Source: a virus. Taken from it: a stretch of DNA of 21,963 nucleotides. Position 1 is the first letter of the stretch; each line of letters starts with the position of its first letter. Shown here piece after piece: positions 7,774 through 14,877 of this stretch. A program made the position numbers and the translations under genes. A model generated the notes under the pieces. It saw nothing but the letters and a program-made list of their open reading frames with translations. It searched no databases and was not told the DNA's origin. The DNA lies in IMG/VR virus record IMGVR_UViG_3300031951_011287, positions 1 through 21,963 of that record; one strand, 5' to 3'.

Positions 7774-8108
7774 TAGCATTACCTCCAGGTTGCACTGTAG
7801 TATATCCTATATGGATAGACATCAATAGTTTAACTAAAAATATAATTGATTGGTACGAACAAATTGGTGGTCGACAAAAAGTTGATACATATTGGAATCA
7901 TCGCGGGCATGAACATTCTAATGTATATGTAGCATACGGTCGTGGCAAATGGTGCCATCATCATCAAAACGGCGAAGGCGGCACCAGGTTGCATTTTAAC
8001 GGAGAAGATGCTAGTATTGCATCTATGTTTATTATAAAATTTTTAGACAGCGTAATTAATCACAATCTTAAAGAACACATGGAAAGAATAGAAAATGAAT
8101 ATTACTAA
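7770..8108 (+). CDS. Hypothetical conserved phage protein
   Basis: The 112-residue product is rich in His, Trp and Tyr, with a WCHHHQNGEGGTRLHF stretch that could bind metal, and ends in a helix. I do not recognise a family. It overlaps the cupin by four bases and the phosphoribosyltransferase by 14, so all three are probably made together. Confidence 0.65.
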   Translation: MIALPPGCTVVYPIWIDINSLTKNIIDWYEQIGGRQKVDTYWNHRGHEHSNVYVAYGRGKWCHHHQNGEGGTRLHFNGEDASIASMFIIKFLDSVINHNLKEHMERIENEYY

Positions 8109-8616
8109 TAAAGAATATCAAGGTCTTGTTGCAAAGATTTGTAGAGATATTGCTAACAGTGGTTGGCGCCCAGATTACATTGTGGGCATGGTACAAGGTG
8201 GTATTGTACCGGCTGTAATGATTGGTAATTATTTTAATATTCCAGTGAACACTTTAAGCAAAAAAGAAAGTAACTTGTGGATGGCCGAGGATGCATTCGG
8301 TTACGTGACAGCAACGACTACTCCGAGACCCACTGATGCAATTACCACAGATCCCAGTACACGCAAAAACATTTTGATTGTCAATGATATTAATGATACA
8401 GGCAGGACAATTAATAATTTGATGGAAGACTGGCGTTCTGGATGTTTACCCAGCGACCCAGCCTGGAAAGACATTTGGAACAACAATGTTAAGTTTGCGG
8501 TGATTTATGATAATGTCAGTAGCAAATCAAAAGTTACCGTAGATTTCTGCGGAGAAGAAATCTCTAAGAGCAAAAAAGAACGTATGGTATTTCCTTACGA
8601 GAATTGGTGGAGATAA
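8095..8616 (+). CDS. Type I phosphoribosyltransferase-like protein
   Basis: The 173-residue product carries ILIVNDINDTGRT (about 93-105), the PRPP-binding loop of type I phosphoribosyltransferases. The first Asp of the usual DD pair is Asn here. YIVGMVQGGIVPAVMIGNYF matches the strand and loop before it, as in xanthine-guanine type enzymes. These enzymes join a purine base to PRPP. It sits directly before the riboswitch-like leader and queD, so a link to purine or deazapurine salvage is tempting, but the base specificity cannot be read from the sequence. Confidence 0.82.
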   Translation: MNITNKEYQGLVAKICRDIANSGWRPDYIVGMVQGGIVPAVMIGNYFNIPVNTLSKKESNLWMAEDAFGYVTATTTPRPTDAITTDPSTRKNILIVNDINDTGRTINNLMEDWRSGCLPSDPAWKDIWNNNVKFAVIYDNVSSKSKVTVDFCGEEISKSKKERMVFPYENWWR

Positions 8617-8619
8617 ATA
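8612..8619 (+). promoter_or_regulatory. T4-type late promoter box (GATAAATA) before queD
   Basis: GATAAATA overlaps the stop codon of the phosphoribosyltransferase gene. A transcript starting about six bases downstream would begin just before the riboswitch-like fold at 8627, so the whole aptamer would be carried on the leader. Confidence 0.5.
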
Positions 8620-8626
8620 CTTGCTC

Positions 8627-8670
8627 AGAGGACTTTAGGCATTCATCCCTCTATAAAAATTCTGCATGCC
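8627..8670 (+). promoter_or_regulatory. preQ1-I riboswitch-like pseudoknot in the queD leader
   Basis: The RNA can form stem P1 AGAGG (8627-8631) with CCUCU (8648-8652). A second stem P2, GGCAU (8638-8642) with AUGCC (8666-8670), crosses it as in the H-type pseudoknot of preQ1-I riboswitches. An A-rich strand AUAAAAAUUCUGC (8653-8665) joins P1 to P2 as loop 3. C8647, just before the P1 3' strand, is at the place of the ligand-pairing cytosine. CCCUCUAUAAAAA (8647-8659) matches the Bacillus queC aptamer as I recall it. Differences are a longer L1 (ACUUUA) and a five-pair P2. The ribosome site AAGGAG (8691-8696) lies 20 bases downstream and is not covered by P2, so the mode of control is unclear. 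Confidence 0.75.
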
Positions 8671-8703
8671 ATCAAACTTGCTACCTAATAAAGGAGACTA
8701 GAG

Positions 8704-9210
8704 ATGGCAAATCTACAACCCGTACTTTACAAGTACACATCAACAAAAGAATATCACGACGCTTTTCCTTGTGCTTACAGACAATGGCGTGCGGATAGTC
8801 ACTGTAATTTAATTCACGGTTACAGTTTTTCAATGAAGTTTTATTTTGGCACCGACGATTTAGATGTCCGTAACTGGGCAGCGGACTACGGTGGATTAAA
8901 AGAACTTAAAAAGACATTAGAAGATCAATTTGATCATACGCTTATCGTAGCACAAGATGACCCAGACATGGAGACATTTAAATTGTTACAGGAAAAGAAT
9001 ATGGCTAAGATTGTTGTATTACCCAAGCTAGGCTGTGAGGGACTTAGTGACATGCTCTACAAGTATGTCAATGGCGTTTATATCCCAGAGATGTGGGGAC
9101 CAGGCGAAGCTGCACGTTTGTGGTGCTATCGTGTTGAAGTTCGCGAAACACAAAGCAACATGGCGTATCGCGAAGGCCACCGTGAATGGAACGAAGACCT
9201 ATTTGCATAA
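8704..9210 (+). CDS. queD: 6-carboxy-tetrahydropterin synthase-like protein (QueD family)
   Basis: The 168-residue product belongs to the PTPS/QueD family, which turns dihydroneopterin triphosphate into 6-carboxy-tetrahydropterin, the second step towards preQ0. ADSHCNLIHGYSF (Cys34, His38) matches the KCGRLHGHSF catalytic segment. FDHTLIV (Asp77, His78) matches the catalytic Asp-His pair. VEVRETQSNMAYR matches the substrate-binding Glu region. Two of three usual zinc histidines appear as Tyr (Tyr25 and Tyr40), a feature I recall in other T4-like phage copies. ATG 8704 has AAGGAG seven bases upstream. The leader carries the preQ1-I-like fold. folE lies upstream and queE downstream. Confidence 0.88.
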   Translation: MANLQPVLYKYTSTKEYHDAFPCAYRQWRADSHCNLIHGYSFSMKFYFGTDDLDVRNWAADYGGLKELKKTLEDQFDHTLIVAQDDPDMETFKLLQEKNMAKIVVLPKLGCEGLSDMLYKYVNGVYIPEMWGPGEAARLWCYRVEVRETQSNMAYREGHREWNEDLFA

Positions 9211-9377
9211 TCAAATTGAAAGAGTTATGGAGACTATGGGCTAAAGCCCTGGGCGAAAAAGCAGGTAGTACAGATCATGAAGCGGATCGTATTGCTTGCA
9301 TTCGTACCGCAATTGTGCTATCATATATTATAACAAACTGCTTTATTGTAGCAGGTGTAATTCGACATTGGAACTAG
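9186..9377 (+). CDS. Small single-pass membrane protein
   Basis: The 63-residue reading from ATG 9186 has GAAGG upstream and overlaps queD by 25 bases. A TTG at 9216 would give 53 residues beginning KELWRLWAKALGEKAG, closer to related phage proteins I recall. The C-terminal part RTAIVLSYIITNCFIVAGVIRHW is a clear membrane helix with positive flanks. It probably sits in the inner membrane with the N-terminal part in the cytoplasm. The function is unknown. Confidence 0.65.
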   Translation: MERRPICIIKLKELWRLWAKALGEKAGSTDHEADRIACIRTAIVLSYIITNCFIVAGVIRHWN

Positions 9378-9378
9378 T

Positions 9379-9666
9379 ATGTTTAAATTAAATCCCGGTA
9401 GTCACGAAGAAGCTTTGGGAATTCTTCAAGAAGAATGTGCGGAAGTGATAGTCGAGGTCAGCAAAATTAGAAGATTTGGCATTGACAGTGTTCATTATAA
9501 AACTGGATATAAACATGCTGAAATGTTAGAAATGGAAATCGGCGATGTGTTAGCTATGATAGATATTCTAATAGAACAGCAGATTATTAAACGAGAAAAT
9601 TTAGAGTCGGCAAAAAATGCCAAAAAAGAAAAACTCAAAAAATGGTCAACTTTATATGTTAGCTGA
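9379..9666 (+). CDS. MazG-like nucleotide pyrophosphohydrolase
   Basis: The 95-residue all-helical product has EECAEVIVEVSK (Glu18, Glu19, Glu22) and EIGDVLAMID (Glu53, Asp56). These are the ExxE and ExxD metal-binding motifs of MazG-like NTP pyrophosphohydrolases, which split nucleoside triphosphates or ppGpp-type molecules to the monophosphate and pyrophosphate. MazG-like genes are common in aquatic T4-like phages. It follows the membrane protein by one base and overlaps the next gene. Confidence 0.82.
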   Translation: MFKLNPGSHEEALGILQEECAEVIVEVSKIRRFGIDSVHYKTGYKHAEMLEMEIGDVLAMIDILIEQQIIKRENLESAKNAKKEKLKKWSTLYVS

Positions 9667-10543
9667 AGATATCAGATGGTTACACGTAGAAGCTAGTAGT
9701 AAGTGCAATGCATGGTGTCCATCTTGTCCGAGAAATGTTAGCGGACACGGATTGTATCCGAATCTAACAGAACAAGATTTAGATTTATCAGTATTAAAAA
9801 AAACTGTAGAAGCGTTGCCTAACTTATATGCAGTACAGTTTTGCGGAAATCATGGAGATCCGTGTGCTGCTAAATCATTCTTAGATATGATCGATATAGT
9901 TAAATTGCATGTTAAAAAAATTCAAATACATACCAACGGTAGTATTAGAAATCAGCAATGGTGGGAAAAGTTAGCGCATAAGCTAGCCGATATCGAACAT
10001 GATGTATGGTTTGGCATAGACGGATTAGCGGGTACACACGAATTATATAGGCAAGGGACTAGCTGGAATAAGATCATCGAAAATGCTACAACATTTATCG
10101 ATAATGGAGGTTTCGCTACATGGCAGTTTATAACATTTAAACACAACGAGCACCAAATAAAAGATTGCTTAAAGTTAAGTCAAAAATTAAAATTCAAAAA
10201 ATTTAAATTAATAAAATCATTTAGACGAACAGAAGAAGCAAAAGATTATGTTTCAGGAAAATCATATATAACACTGGAGCCTTCCTCAGTGCTTATAAAA
10301 TCAATTAAAAATCTTACTAAGAGCTCGTCGGTCAGGAAAGAAAATTGTATGCATATGAGTCAACCTAGTATATATTTAGATTCTATGGGATCCTATAGTT
10401 ATTGTTGCTATTATACTTCAAATTGGGCATCGAACAAAATAAAATTTGACTCTTTGAAAGATATTTTTTATAATACAGTAGATATAACAAGCAGTCAATG
10501 CGTTAACTCATGCGGATCATCATATGAAACTCAAAGTCAGTGA
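9656..10543 (+). CDS. Radical SAM protein with GNHGDP motif and C-terminal SPASM-like cysteines
   Basis: From ATG 9656 the product is 295 residues. An ATG at 9617 would add 13 lysine-rich residues but overlap the MazG-like gene by 50 bases. CNAWCPSC (Cys17, Cys21, Cys24) is the 4Fe-4S motif. QFCGNHGDP replaces the usual GGEP motif. The C-terminal part has ENC, YCCYY and CVNSCG cysteines, like a SPASM auxiliary cluster region, so a peptide or protein substrate is possible. It lies between the MazG-like gene and queE and overlaps queE by 20 bases, which hints at a role near the deazaguanine route. The reaction is unknown. Confidence 0.85.
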   Translation: MLAEDIRWLHVEASSKCNAWCPSCPRNVSGHGLYPNLTEQDLDLSVLKKTVEALPNLYAVQFCGNHGDPCAAKSFLDMIDIVKLHVKKIQIHTNGSIRNQQWWEKLAHKLADIEHDVWFGIDGLAGTHELYRQGTSWNKIIENATTFIDNGGFATWQFITFKHNEHQIKDCLKLSQKLKFKKFKLIKSFRRTEEAKDYVSGKSYITLEPSSVLIKSIKNLTKSSSVRKENCMHMSQPSIYLDSMGSYSYCCYYTSNWASNKIKFDSLKDIFYNTVDITSSQCVNSCGSSYETQSQ

Positions 10544-11411
10544 ACTTTTCTATTCAGCACAAGGCGAAGGACGTTTTGTCGGAGTCCCCAGTGTATTCCT
10601 TCGAACCTTCGGGTGCAATTTTACTTGCAGTGGGTTTGGGTGTGCTCCGGGAGTTAAAAGCACTGAAGCAGATGATGTTGCAAAAAATGTTCATTTATAC
10701 AAAGATTTTAACAGTCTCCCGCTAGTCAATACTGGGTGTGACAGTTATGCAAGTTGGCATCCAGCTTTTAAAGAACTAAGCCCAACCATTGACACTAATC
10801 AACTAGTAGACAGTATGTTAAAACTTACACCCAATAACAAATGGATTCAAGATAACGGGAACGATGTACATCTTGTTATCACCGGAGGAGAACCTTTATT
10901 GGGATGGCAACGTGCCTACGAAGAATTATTAAGCAATCCTAATATGTTAGATTTGCAAAATTTAACATTTGAAACAAACGGTACTCAAAAACTACTGCCA
11001 TCATTTAGACAATATTTACTTAATTGGACATTAAATTCTAAATTAAATTCTAAAGGTGATCGTAGAACTAGTAACAATCTTACGTTTAGTGTCAGTGCTA
11101 AGTTAAGTGCCAGCGGTGAACGATGGGAAGATGCTATTTGCCCTGATATTGTAGCCAGCTATCAAGAATTAGGATATACCTATCTCAAATTTGTTGTGGA
11201 AACAGATGAGCATTTTGCCGAAGTAGATCGGGCAGTAAAAGAATTTAGAACTGGCGGATTTAAAGGTTCTGTATATGTAATGCCTCAAGGCGGTGTTGTT
11301 ACTCCTTACGAAAAAAATCGTGTAAGAGTCGCCGATTGGGCTTGTAGTAAAGGTTACTATTACAGCCCGCGACTGCACGTCGATCTGTGGGGTAATGGGT
11401 GGGGCAAATGA
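10524..11411 (+). CDS. queE: 7-carboxy-7-deazaguanine synthase (QueE) with split cluster motif
   Basis: The 295-residue product matches QueE, a radical SAM enzyme that contracts carboxy-tetrahydropterin to 7-carboxy-7-deazaguanine. FYSAQGEGRFVGVPSVFLR is the diagnostic N-terminal motif, and LVITGGEPLLGWQRAY contains the SAM motif. The cysteines are unusual: GCNFTC gives Cys31 and Cys35, but the CDT-Y-A part appears only at GCDSYASW (Cys72), about 36 residues later. An extra Cys40 lies between them. The protein is longer than the usual 210-225 residues. It overlaps the radical SAM gene upstream by 20 bases and the next gene by ATGA. Confidence 0.9.
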   Translation: MKLKVSELFYSAQGEGRFVGVPSVFLRTFGCNFTCSGFGCAPGVKSTEADDVAKNVHLYKDFNSLPLVNTGCDSYASWHPAFKELSPTIDTNQLVDSMLKLTPNNKWIQDNGNDVHLVITGGEPLLGWQRAYEELLSNPNMLDLQNLTFETNGTQKLLPSFRQYLLNWTLNSKLNSKGDRRTSNNLTFSVSAKLSASGERWEDAICPDIVASYQELGYTYLKFVVETDEHFAEVDRAVKEFRTGGFKGSVYVMPQGGVVTPYEKNRVRVADWACSKGYYYSPRLHVDLWGNGWGK

Positions 11412-11644
11412 TGGGCGTCGGTGCCGGATATGCCGATGAAGTTCAGTCGTACGATCCATTCGACGATCGTGCTGTATTCGAATATCGATACAGTTTAATT
11501 CCTAGGCGTTGCTATACCACCAATCGCGTAGTGTGGGGACTAGCTATGAGAGCCCTAAGAATTATTGGCGGGCCCGGTGATCCGGTGATCGAAGTTCGAT
11601 GGTATCATCGCGATGAAGCTATTTTAAAAATGTTAAAAGGATAA
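11408..11644 (+). CDS. Small hypothetical protein
   Basis: The product is 78 residues from ATG 11408, with a second ATG right after it, and overlaps the queE stop (ATGA). It contains YRYSLIPRRCYTTNRVVWG and ends DPVIEVRWYHRDEAILKMLKG. It is basic and aromatic, with no membrane segment. Similar small proteins occur in phages, with no function I know. Confidence 0.65.
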   Translation: MMGVGAGYADEVQSYDPFDDRAVFEYRYSLIPRRCYTTNRVVWGLAMRALRIIGGPGDPVIEVRWYHRDEAILKMLKG

Positions 11645-11647
11645 CCA

Positions 11648-12079
11648 ATGAGACTATTTAATAAATTATTCAGTAAAGACCAACCTCAAGTCGTAACACC
11701 GTCTGCGCCAGAAAAAAAAGAAACTCCGTCAACACCAAAAGCACCTAAGGCTAAAAAGCCCACGCAAGTCAAGAAAACACCTAAACAAGTTGCCACCGAA
11801 AAAGGCGAACCCTATGTTAGTATAATCAGTGTAGAACTAGATCCAGAAAACATAGGTAACGGTGCATTTGAATTAGATTGGAATGATTTTTTTGTAGCCA
11901 AGCTAGTTCGTTCTGGTTATAAGGGCAAAGATGATTCTCAGATTGTGGATCAATGGTTCCAGGATGTTTGCCGTAATGTTGTTATGGAAACATTTGAACA
12001 ATACGAAGCCAATAACCCAAGGCCTGCATCCGGGATTCAACGTAAAGACTTAGGCAATGGTCGCAGCGAAATAAGTTAA
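11648..12079 (+). CDS. Conserved phage protein with a Lys/Pro-rich N-terminal tail
   Basis: The 143-residue product has a low-complexity tail of Lys, Pro, Thr and Ala over about residues 15-50. A folded part follows with SVELDPENIGNGAFELDWNDFFVAKLVR and QIVDQWFQDVCRNVVMETFEQYE, which I recall from T4-like phages. The basic disordered tail could bind nucleic acid or a partner. No enzyme motif is visible. AAAGGA precedes the ATG. Confidence 0.72.
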   Translation: MRLFNKLFSKDQPQVVTPSAPEKKETPSTPKAPKAKKPTQVKKTPKQVATEKGEPYVSIISVELDPENIGNGAFELDWNDFFVAKLVRSGYKGKDDSQIVDQWFQDVCRNVVMETFEQYEANNPRPASGIQRKDLGNGRSEIS

Positions 12080-12089
12080 GATCAAATAT

Positions 12090-12812
12090 ATGTTCAATCA
12101 TTGGAAAAAGAATACTACTCCATATAGTTGGAATCCTAAAAAAATTCAAACAAAATGGTCCGGGACCGATAATGTAGATAGATTTAAACAGAATCCTGAT
12201 TTTGCTAAATGGCAAGATATCGACATAACTTACGATTTTAGTAATGAAGGATTTAGAACTTACGATTTTGACTCATTGATGGGCAAAGAAATAGATGTAG
12301 CATTGGGATGTAGTCATACTATGGGAGTTGGGTTACCAATCGATTGGATTTGGCCTAGTCTAGTAGAAAAAAATAGACCATATCCTATGCTTAATTTAGG
12401 GCTAGGGGCAGGAACATCTGACACTGTTGCTAGAATCTTAACTAACATTACTGGGTTATTTCAAATCAATACCGTATTCATTTTTTGGCCTAATTTCAGA
12501 AGGTTTGAAATTTATAAAGATGAAAGAGCAGATTTTATAATACCAAACCACAGCGAATTATATCATATATGGAATATGAATCCTGATATTTCATTACAAC
12601 GTTTTCATAAAAACAAATTAATTGTAGAATTATTGCACGACCGTGTCGAGTCTATAGTCGGGCCGGTATATTCCGATGTTAAAAGTGAAGTAAAGAAACA
12701 GCTAACAGGCTACGATATTTTAGATCATGCTCGTGATGGAATGCATTTTGGTCCTGAAACGCATAAATTAGTAGCAAAATTATTATTAGAGAAGTTGACA
12801 AATATCGAATAA
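12090..12812 (+). CDS. SGNH/GDSL-type hydrolase-like protein
   Basis: The 240-residue product shows the blocks of the SGNH hydrolase fold, which includes esterases and acetylesterases. ALGCSHTMGVGL holds the likely nucleophile Ser75. NLGLGAGTSD holds the block II glycine. VFIFWPN (Asn135) is in the place of block III. DGMH (Asp216, His219) is the DxxH block V. The first 65 residues are aromatic and have no signal peptide, so it acts in the cytoplasm or in the virion. Deacetylation of a glycan or of host surface sugar is a reasonable guess but not shown. Confidence 0.75.
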   Translation: MFNHWKKNTTPYSWNPKKIQTKWSGTDNVDRFKQNPDFAKWQDIDITYDFSNEGFRTYDFDSLMGKEIDVALGCSHTMGVGLPIDWIWPSLVEKNRPYPMLNLGLGAGTSDTVARILTNITGLFQINTVFIFWPNFRRFEIYKDERADFIIPNHSELYHIWNMNPDISLQRFHKNKLIVELLHDRVESIVGPVYSDVKSEVKKQLTGYDILDHARDGMHFGPETHKLVAKLLLEKLTNIE

Positions 12813-12823
12813 ACTGCTATTAT
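12795..12823 (+). promoter_or_regulatory. Sigma70 promoter giving a nearly leaderless transcript
   Basis: TTGACA (12795-12800) and TATTAT (12818-12823) are exactly 17 bases apart. A start about seven bases after the -10 box falls near 12830, three bases before the nuclease ATG at 12833. No ribosome binding site lies before that ATG. The -35 box is inside the end of the SGNH gene. Confidence 0.6.
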
Positions 12824-12832
12824 TACTGCACT

Positions 12833-13822
12833 ATGCGATATCTAATTGTTGACACAGCCAATACATTCTTCCGTGCAAGACACAGTGCCCATCGCCAAAG
12901 CGACACATGGGATAAACTAGGTTTTGCTATCCACGTAACCCTTGCCAGCGTAAACAAAGCATGGCGAGATCAAAAAGCGGATCATGTTGTATTCTGTCTC
13001 GAAGGCCGCAGCTGGCGCAAGGATTTCTATGAGCCTTACAAAAAGAACCGAGCAGTTGCACGAGCCGCGCTCACAGAAAAAGAAGCAGAAGAAGATAAAT
13101 TGTTCTGGGAAGCTTTTGACGATCTTAAAACGTTCTTATCCGAACGCACCAATTGTACTGTTCTCCAGCACAACAGTCTGGAAGCAGATGACTTGGTGGC
13201 AGGATGGATTCAAGCACACCCTCAGGATCACCACACCATCGTAAGCAGCGACACAGACTTTCATCAGTTACTAGCCGACAATGTTAATCAGTATAATGGC
13301 GTAGCAGACGAACTACATACACTGCAAGGAATTTTTGACAAAAAGGGCAAGATGGTCATTGATAAAAAGACCAAAGAGCCTAAGAAAATTCCCGATCCCA
13401 AATTTATACTATTCGAAAAATGTATGCGTGGTGATCCCACTGACAATGTGTTCAGTGCGTACCCCGGAGTCCGAACTAAAGGCAGTAAAAATAAAGTAGG
13501 TCTCGTTGAAGCTTATGCTGATATGGATAAAAAAGGATTCAATTGGAATAACATGATGTTGCAATCTTGGACCGACCATAATGGCGTAGAGCATAAAGTT
13601 CTCGATGATTATCAACGCAATCGTACACTAGTAGATTTGTCAGCCCAGCCCGACAATGTTAGAACATGGATCAATGAAACCATTGTTACTAACAGTATTA
13701 CAAAAAATCGATCAATGGTGGGCGCTCAGTTTCTTAAATTTTGTGGCAAATATGATCTTGCTAAACTCAGCGAAAACGCTGCCGCTGTTGGCACAATTTT
13801 ATCTGCAGGGTATCCTGAATGA
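12833..13822 (+). CDS. FEN-family 5'-3' exonuclease (T4 RNase H-like)
   Basis: The 329-residue product matches the phage FEN/RNase H family, which removes RNA primers and 5' flaps during phage DNA replication. MRYLIVDTANTFFRARH (Asp7) is the first metal site. EGRSWRKDFYEPYKKNR is the arch entrance. SLEADDLVAGW (about 113-123) gives the central acidic pair. VSSDTDFHQLL and RGDPTDNVFSAYPGVRTKG (the helix-hairpin-helix start) complete the family signature. There is no ribosome site in front of the ATG, and the promoter lies almost on top of it, so translation is probably leaderless or through readthrough from upstream. It is coupled to the next gene by ATGA. Confidence 0.9.
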   Translation: MRYLIVDTANTFFRARHSAHRQSDTWDKLGFAIHVTLASVNKAWRDQKADHVVFCLEGRSWRKDFYEPYKKNRAVARAALTEKEAEEDKLFWEAFDDLKTFLSERTNCTVLQHNSLEADDLVAGWIQAHPQDHHTIVSSDTDFHQLLADNVNQYNGVADELHTLQGIFDKKGKMVIDKKTKEPKKIPDPKFILFEKCMRGDPTDNVFSAYPGVRTKGSKNKVGLVEAYADMDKKGFNWNNMMLQSWTDHNGVEHKVLDDYQRNRTLVDLSAQPDNVRTWINETIVTNSITKNRSMVGAQFLKFCGKYDLAKLSENAAAVGTILSAGYPE

Positions 13823-14016
13823 CAGAAATTCAAGATTTATTAAATCAAGAAGCAACATTGGCAAATAATGGAAAACAAGACAGTGAAGAACGACAATCGA
13901 TTCATACTCTGATTAGATTGAAACGACCACTGCCGGCGCCAACTTGTTTTGGCGAGGACGATTGTTCGACACATATATTAAGTATGTGCCCATGGCGCAT
14001 TGACTGTGGAGATTAA
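13819..14016 (+). CDS. Small Cys-rich phage protein
   Basis: The 65-residue product has a helical acidic N-terminus. Its C-terminal part has four cysteines, CFGEDDC-STHILSM-CPWRIDC, which could bind zinc. Small proteins with this tail occur in T4-like phages next to replication genes. It overlaps the nuclease stop by four bases, so it may assist the nuclease, but that is inference. Confidence 0.68.
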   Translation: MTEIQDLLNQEATLANNGKQDSEERQSIHTLIRLKRPLPAPTCFGEDDCSTHILSMCPWRIDCGD

Positions 14017-14025
14017 AGGTAGACT

Positions 14026-14262
14026 ATGAACAAAGAATTAATTAAAAAGTTTCAATTACAAGCAGGCGGCAGTCATTATCCTGGCATCAATCCGGACATG
14101 CAATTATCTTTTGCAAAACAAATTATAGAAGAATGTATTGATGCTGTGCGTAACACAGACACCAGACATGCCTACACTACTTTCGACAAAGGGCTAATAG
14201 ATGCCACTGTCGAACGGTCTATCAAGTCAATTAAAGAAAGATTTGATTACCATGGGTTTTAA
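14026..14262 (+). CDS. Small conserved phage protein
   Basis: The 78-residue product starts behind AAAGG and contains FQLQAGGSHYPGINPDMQLSF and IIEECIDAV. It is mainly helical. I recall similar small proteins in T4-like phages without a function. Its end overlaps the next gene by 11 bases. Confidence 0.68.
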   Translation: MNKELIKKFQLQAGGSHYPGINPDMQLSFAKQIIEECIDAVRNTDTRHAYTTFDKGLIDATVERSIKSIKERFDYHGF

Positions 14263-14488
14263 AATGCATTCGAGTCGATTCAGGACTATTAGATCAAAAG
14301 ATCCTAATTTTAATTTAGTAGACGGAATGCTGGTTATTCCTCGGGCCGGATTTGAAGTTGTCAAAGAATGCCCCAGAGAATACAGACTTATTATTCAAGA
14401 TTGTTTAGAGCGGGGATGGCTCAAGCCTGTGGCCACTGTGTATGATCATGAATTAACTTTTGACATGTTAAAGGATATAACTCAATGA
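14252..14488 (+). CDS. Small conserved phage protein
   Basis: The product is 78 residues from ATG 14252. ATG 14264, giving MHSSRFRTIRSKDPNF, is an alternative four codons in. AAAGAAAGA lies about 12 bases before the first ATG. The sequence VDGMLVIPRAGFEVVKECP and RGWLKPVATVYDHELTF is typical of a short phage family of unknown role. It is coupled to the next gene by an ATGA overlap. Confidence 0.65.
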   Translation: MGFKMHSSRFRTIRSKDPNFNLVDGMLVIPRAGFEVVKECPREYRLIIQDCLERGWLKPVATVYDHELTFDMLKDITQ

Positions 14489-14877
14489 AACTTATCGACG
14501 TAATTACTGCTGCCGAAGGTCGTGTATCTGGAGGAGACAAGTTTCAATGGAAATGTTGGGGAGACAATGCAAGATTTATGGAGTTTGCAGATATAAATGG
14601 ATCCGAGTTTTGTAGTGTAGTATTCGACACTAAGACATATGACGTGTATGACATTGAAATTTTTATCCCGGACACTGATATCTGTTTTAGATGGTTTAAT
14701 CCTACATTCATCGACAGTTACATCAATGAAGCAAAAGCAAGAAACATAGATTATATGTTAGCATGGGACAGTATAAAATTTATCCCAGTGAATGATGCCC
14801 AAGTAATCATTGAATATATTAAAGATGTCATGTCTTCATTCTACGAAGATCTTGCCATACCAGAAGAAATAGCATGA
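14485..14877 (+). CDS. Hypothetical protein
   Basis: The 130-residue product is acidic and aromatic, with KFQWKCWGDNARFMEFADING and an even spread of Asp and Tyr. It has no membrane helix and no motif I recognise. ATGA overlaps on both sides place it in a coupled run of small genes. Confidence 0.65.
   Translation: MKLIDVITAAEGRVSGGDKFQWKCWGDNARFMEFADINGSEFCSVVFDTKTYDVYDIEIFIPDTDICFRWFNPTFIDSYINEAKARNIDYMLAWDSIKFIPVNDAQVIIEYIKDVMSSFYEDLAIPEEIA

Noticed and set aside
8604-8798. Short + strand open frame over the queD leader
   Set aside because: It covers the riboswitch-like fold and the start of queD in another frame, has no ribosome site, and is not coherent protein sequence.
9482-9510. TTGACA inside the MazG-like gene as a promoter
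   Set aside because: No acceptable -10 box lies 16-18 bases downstream.
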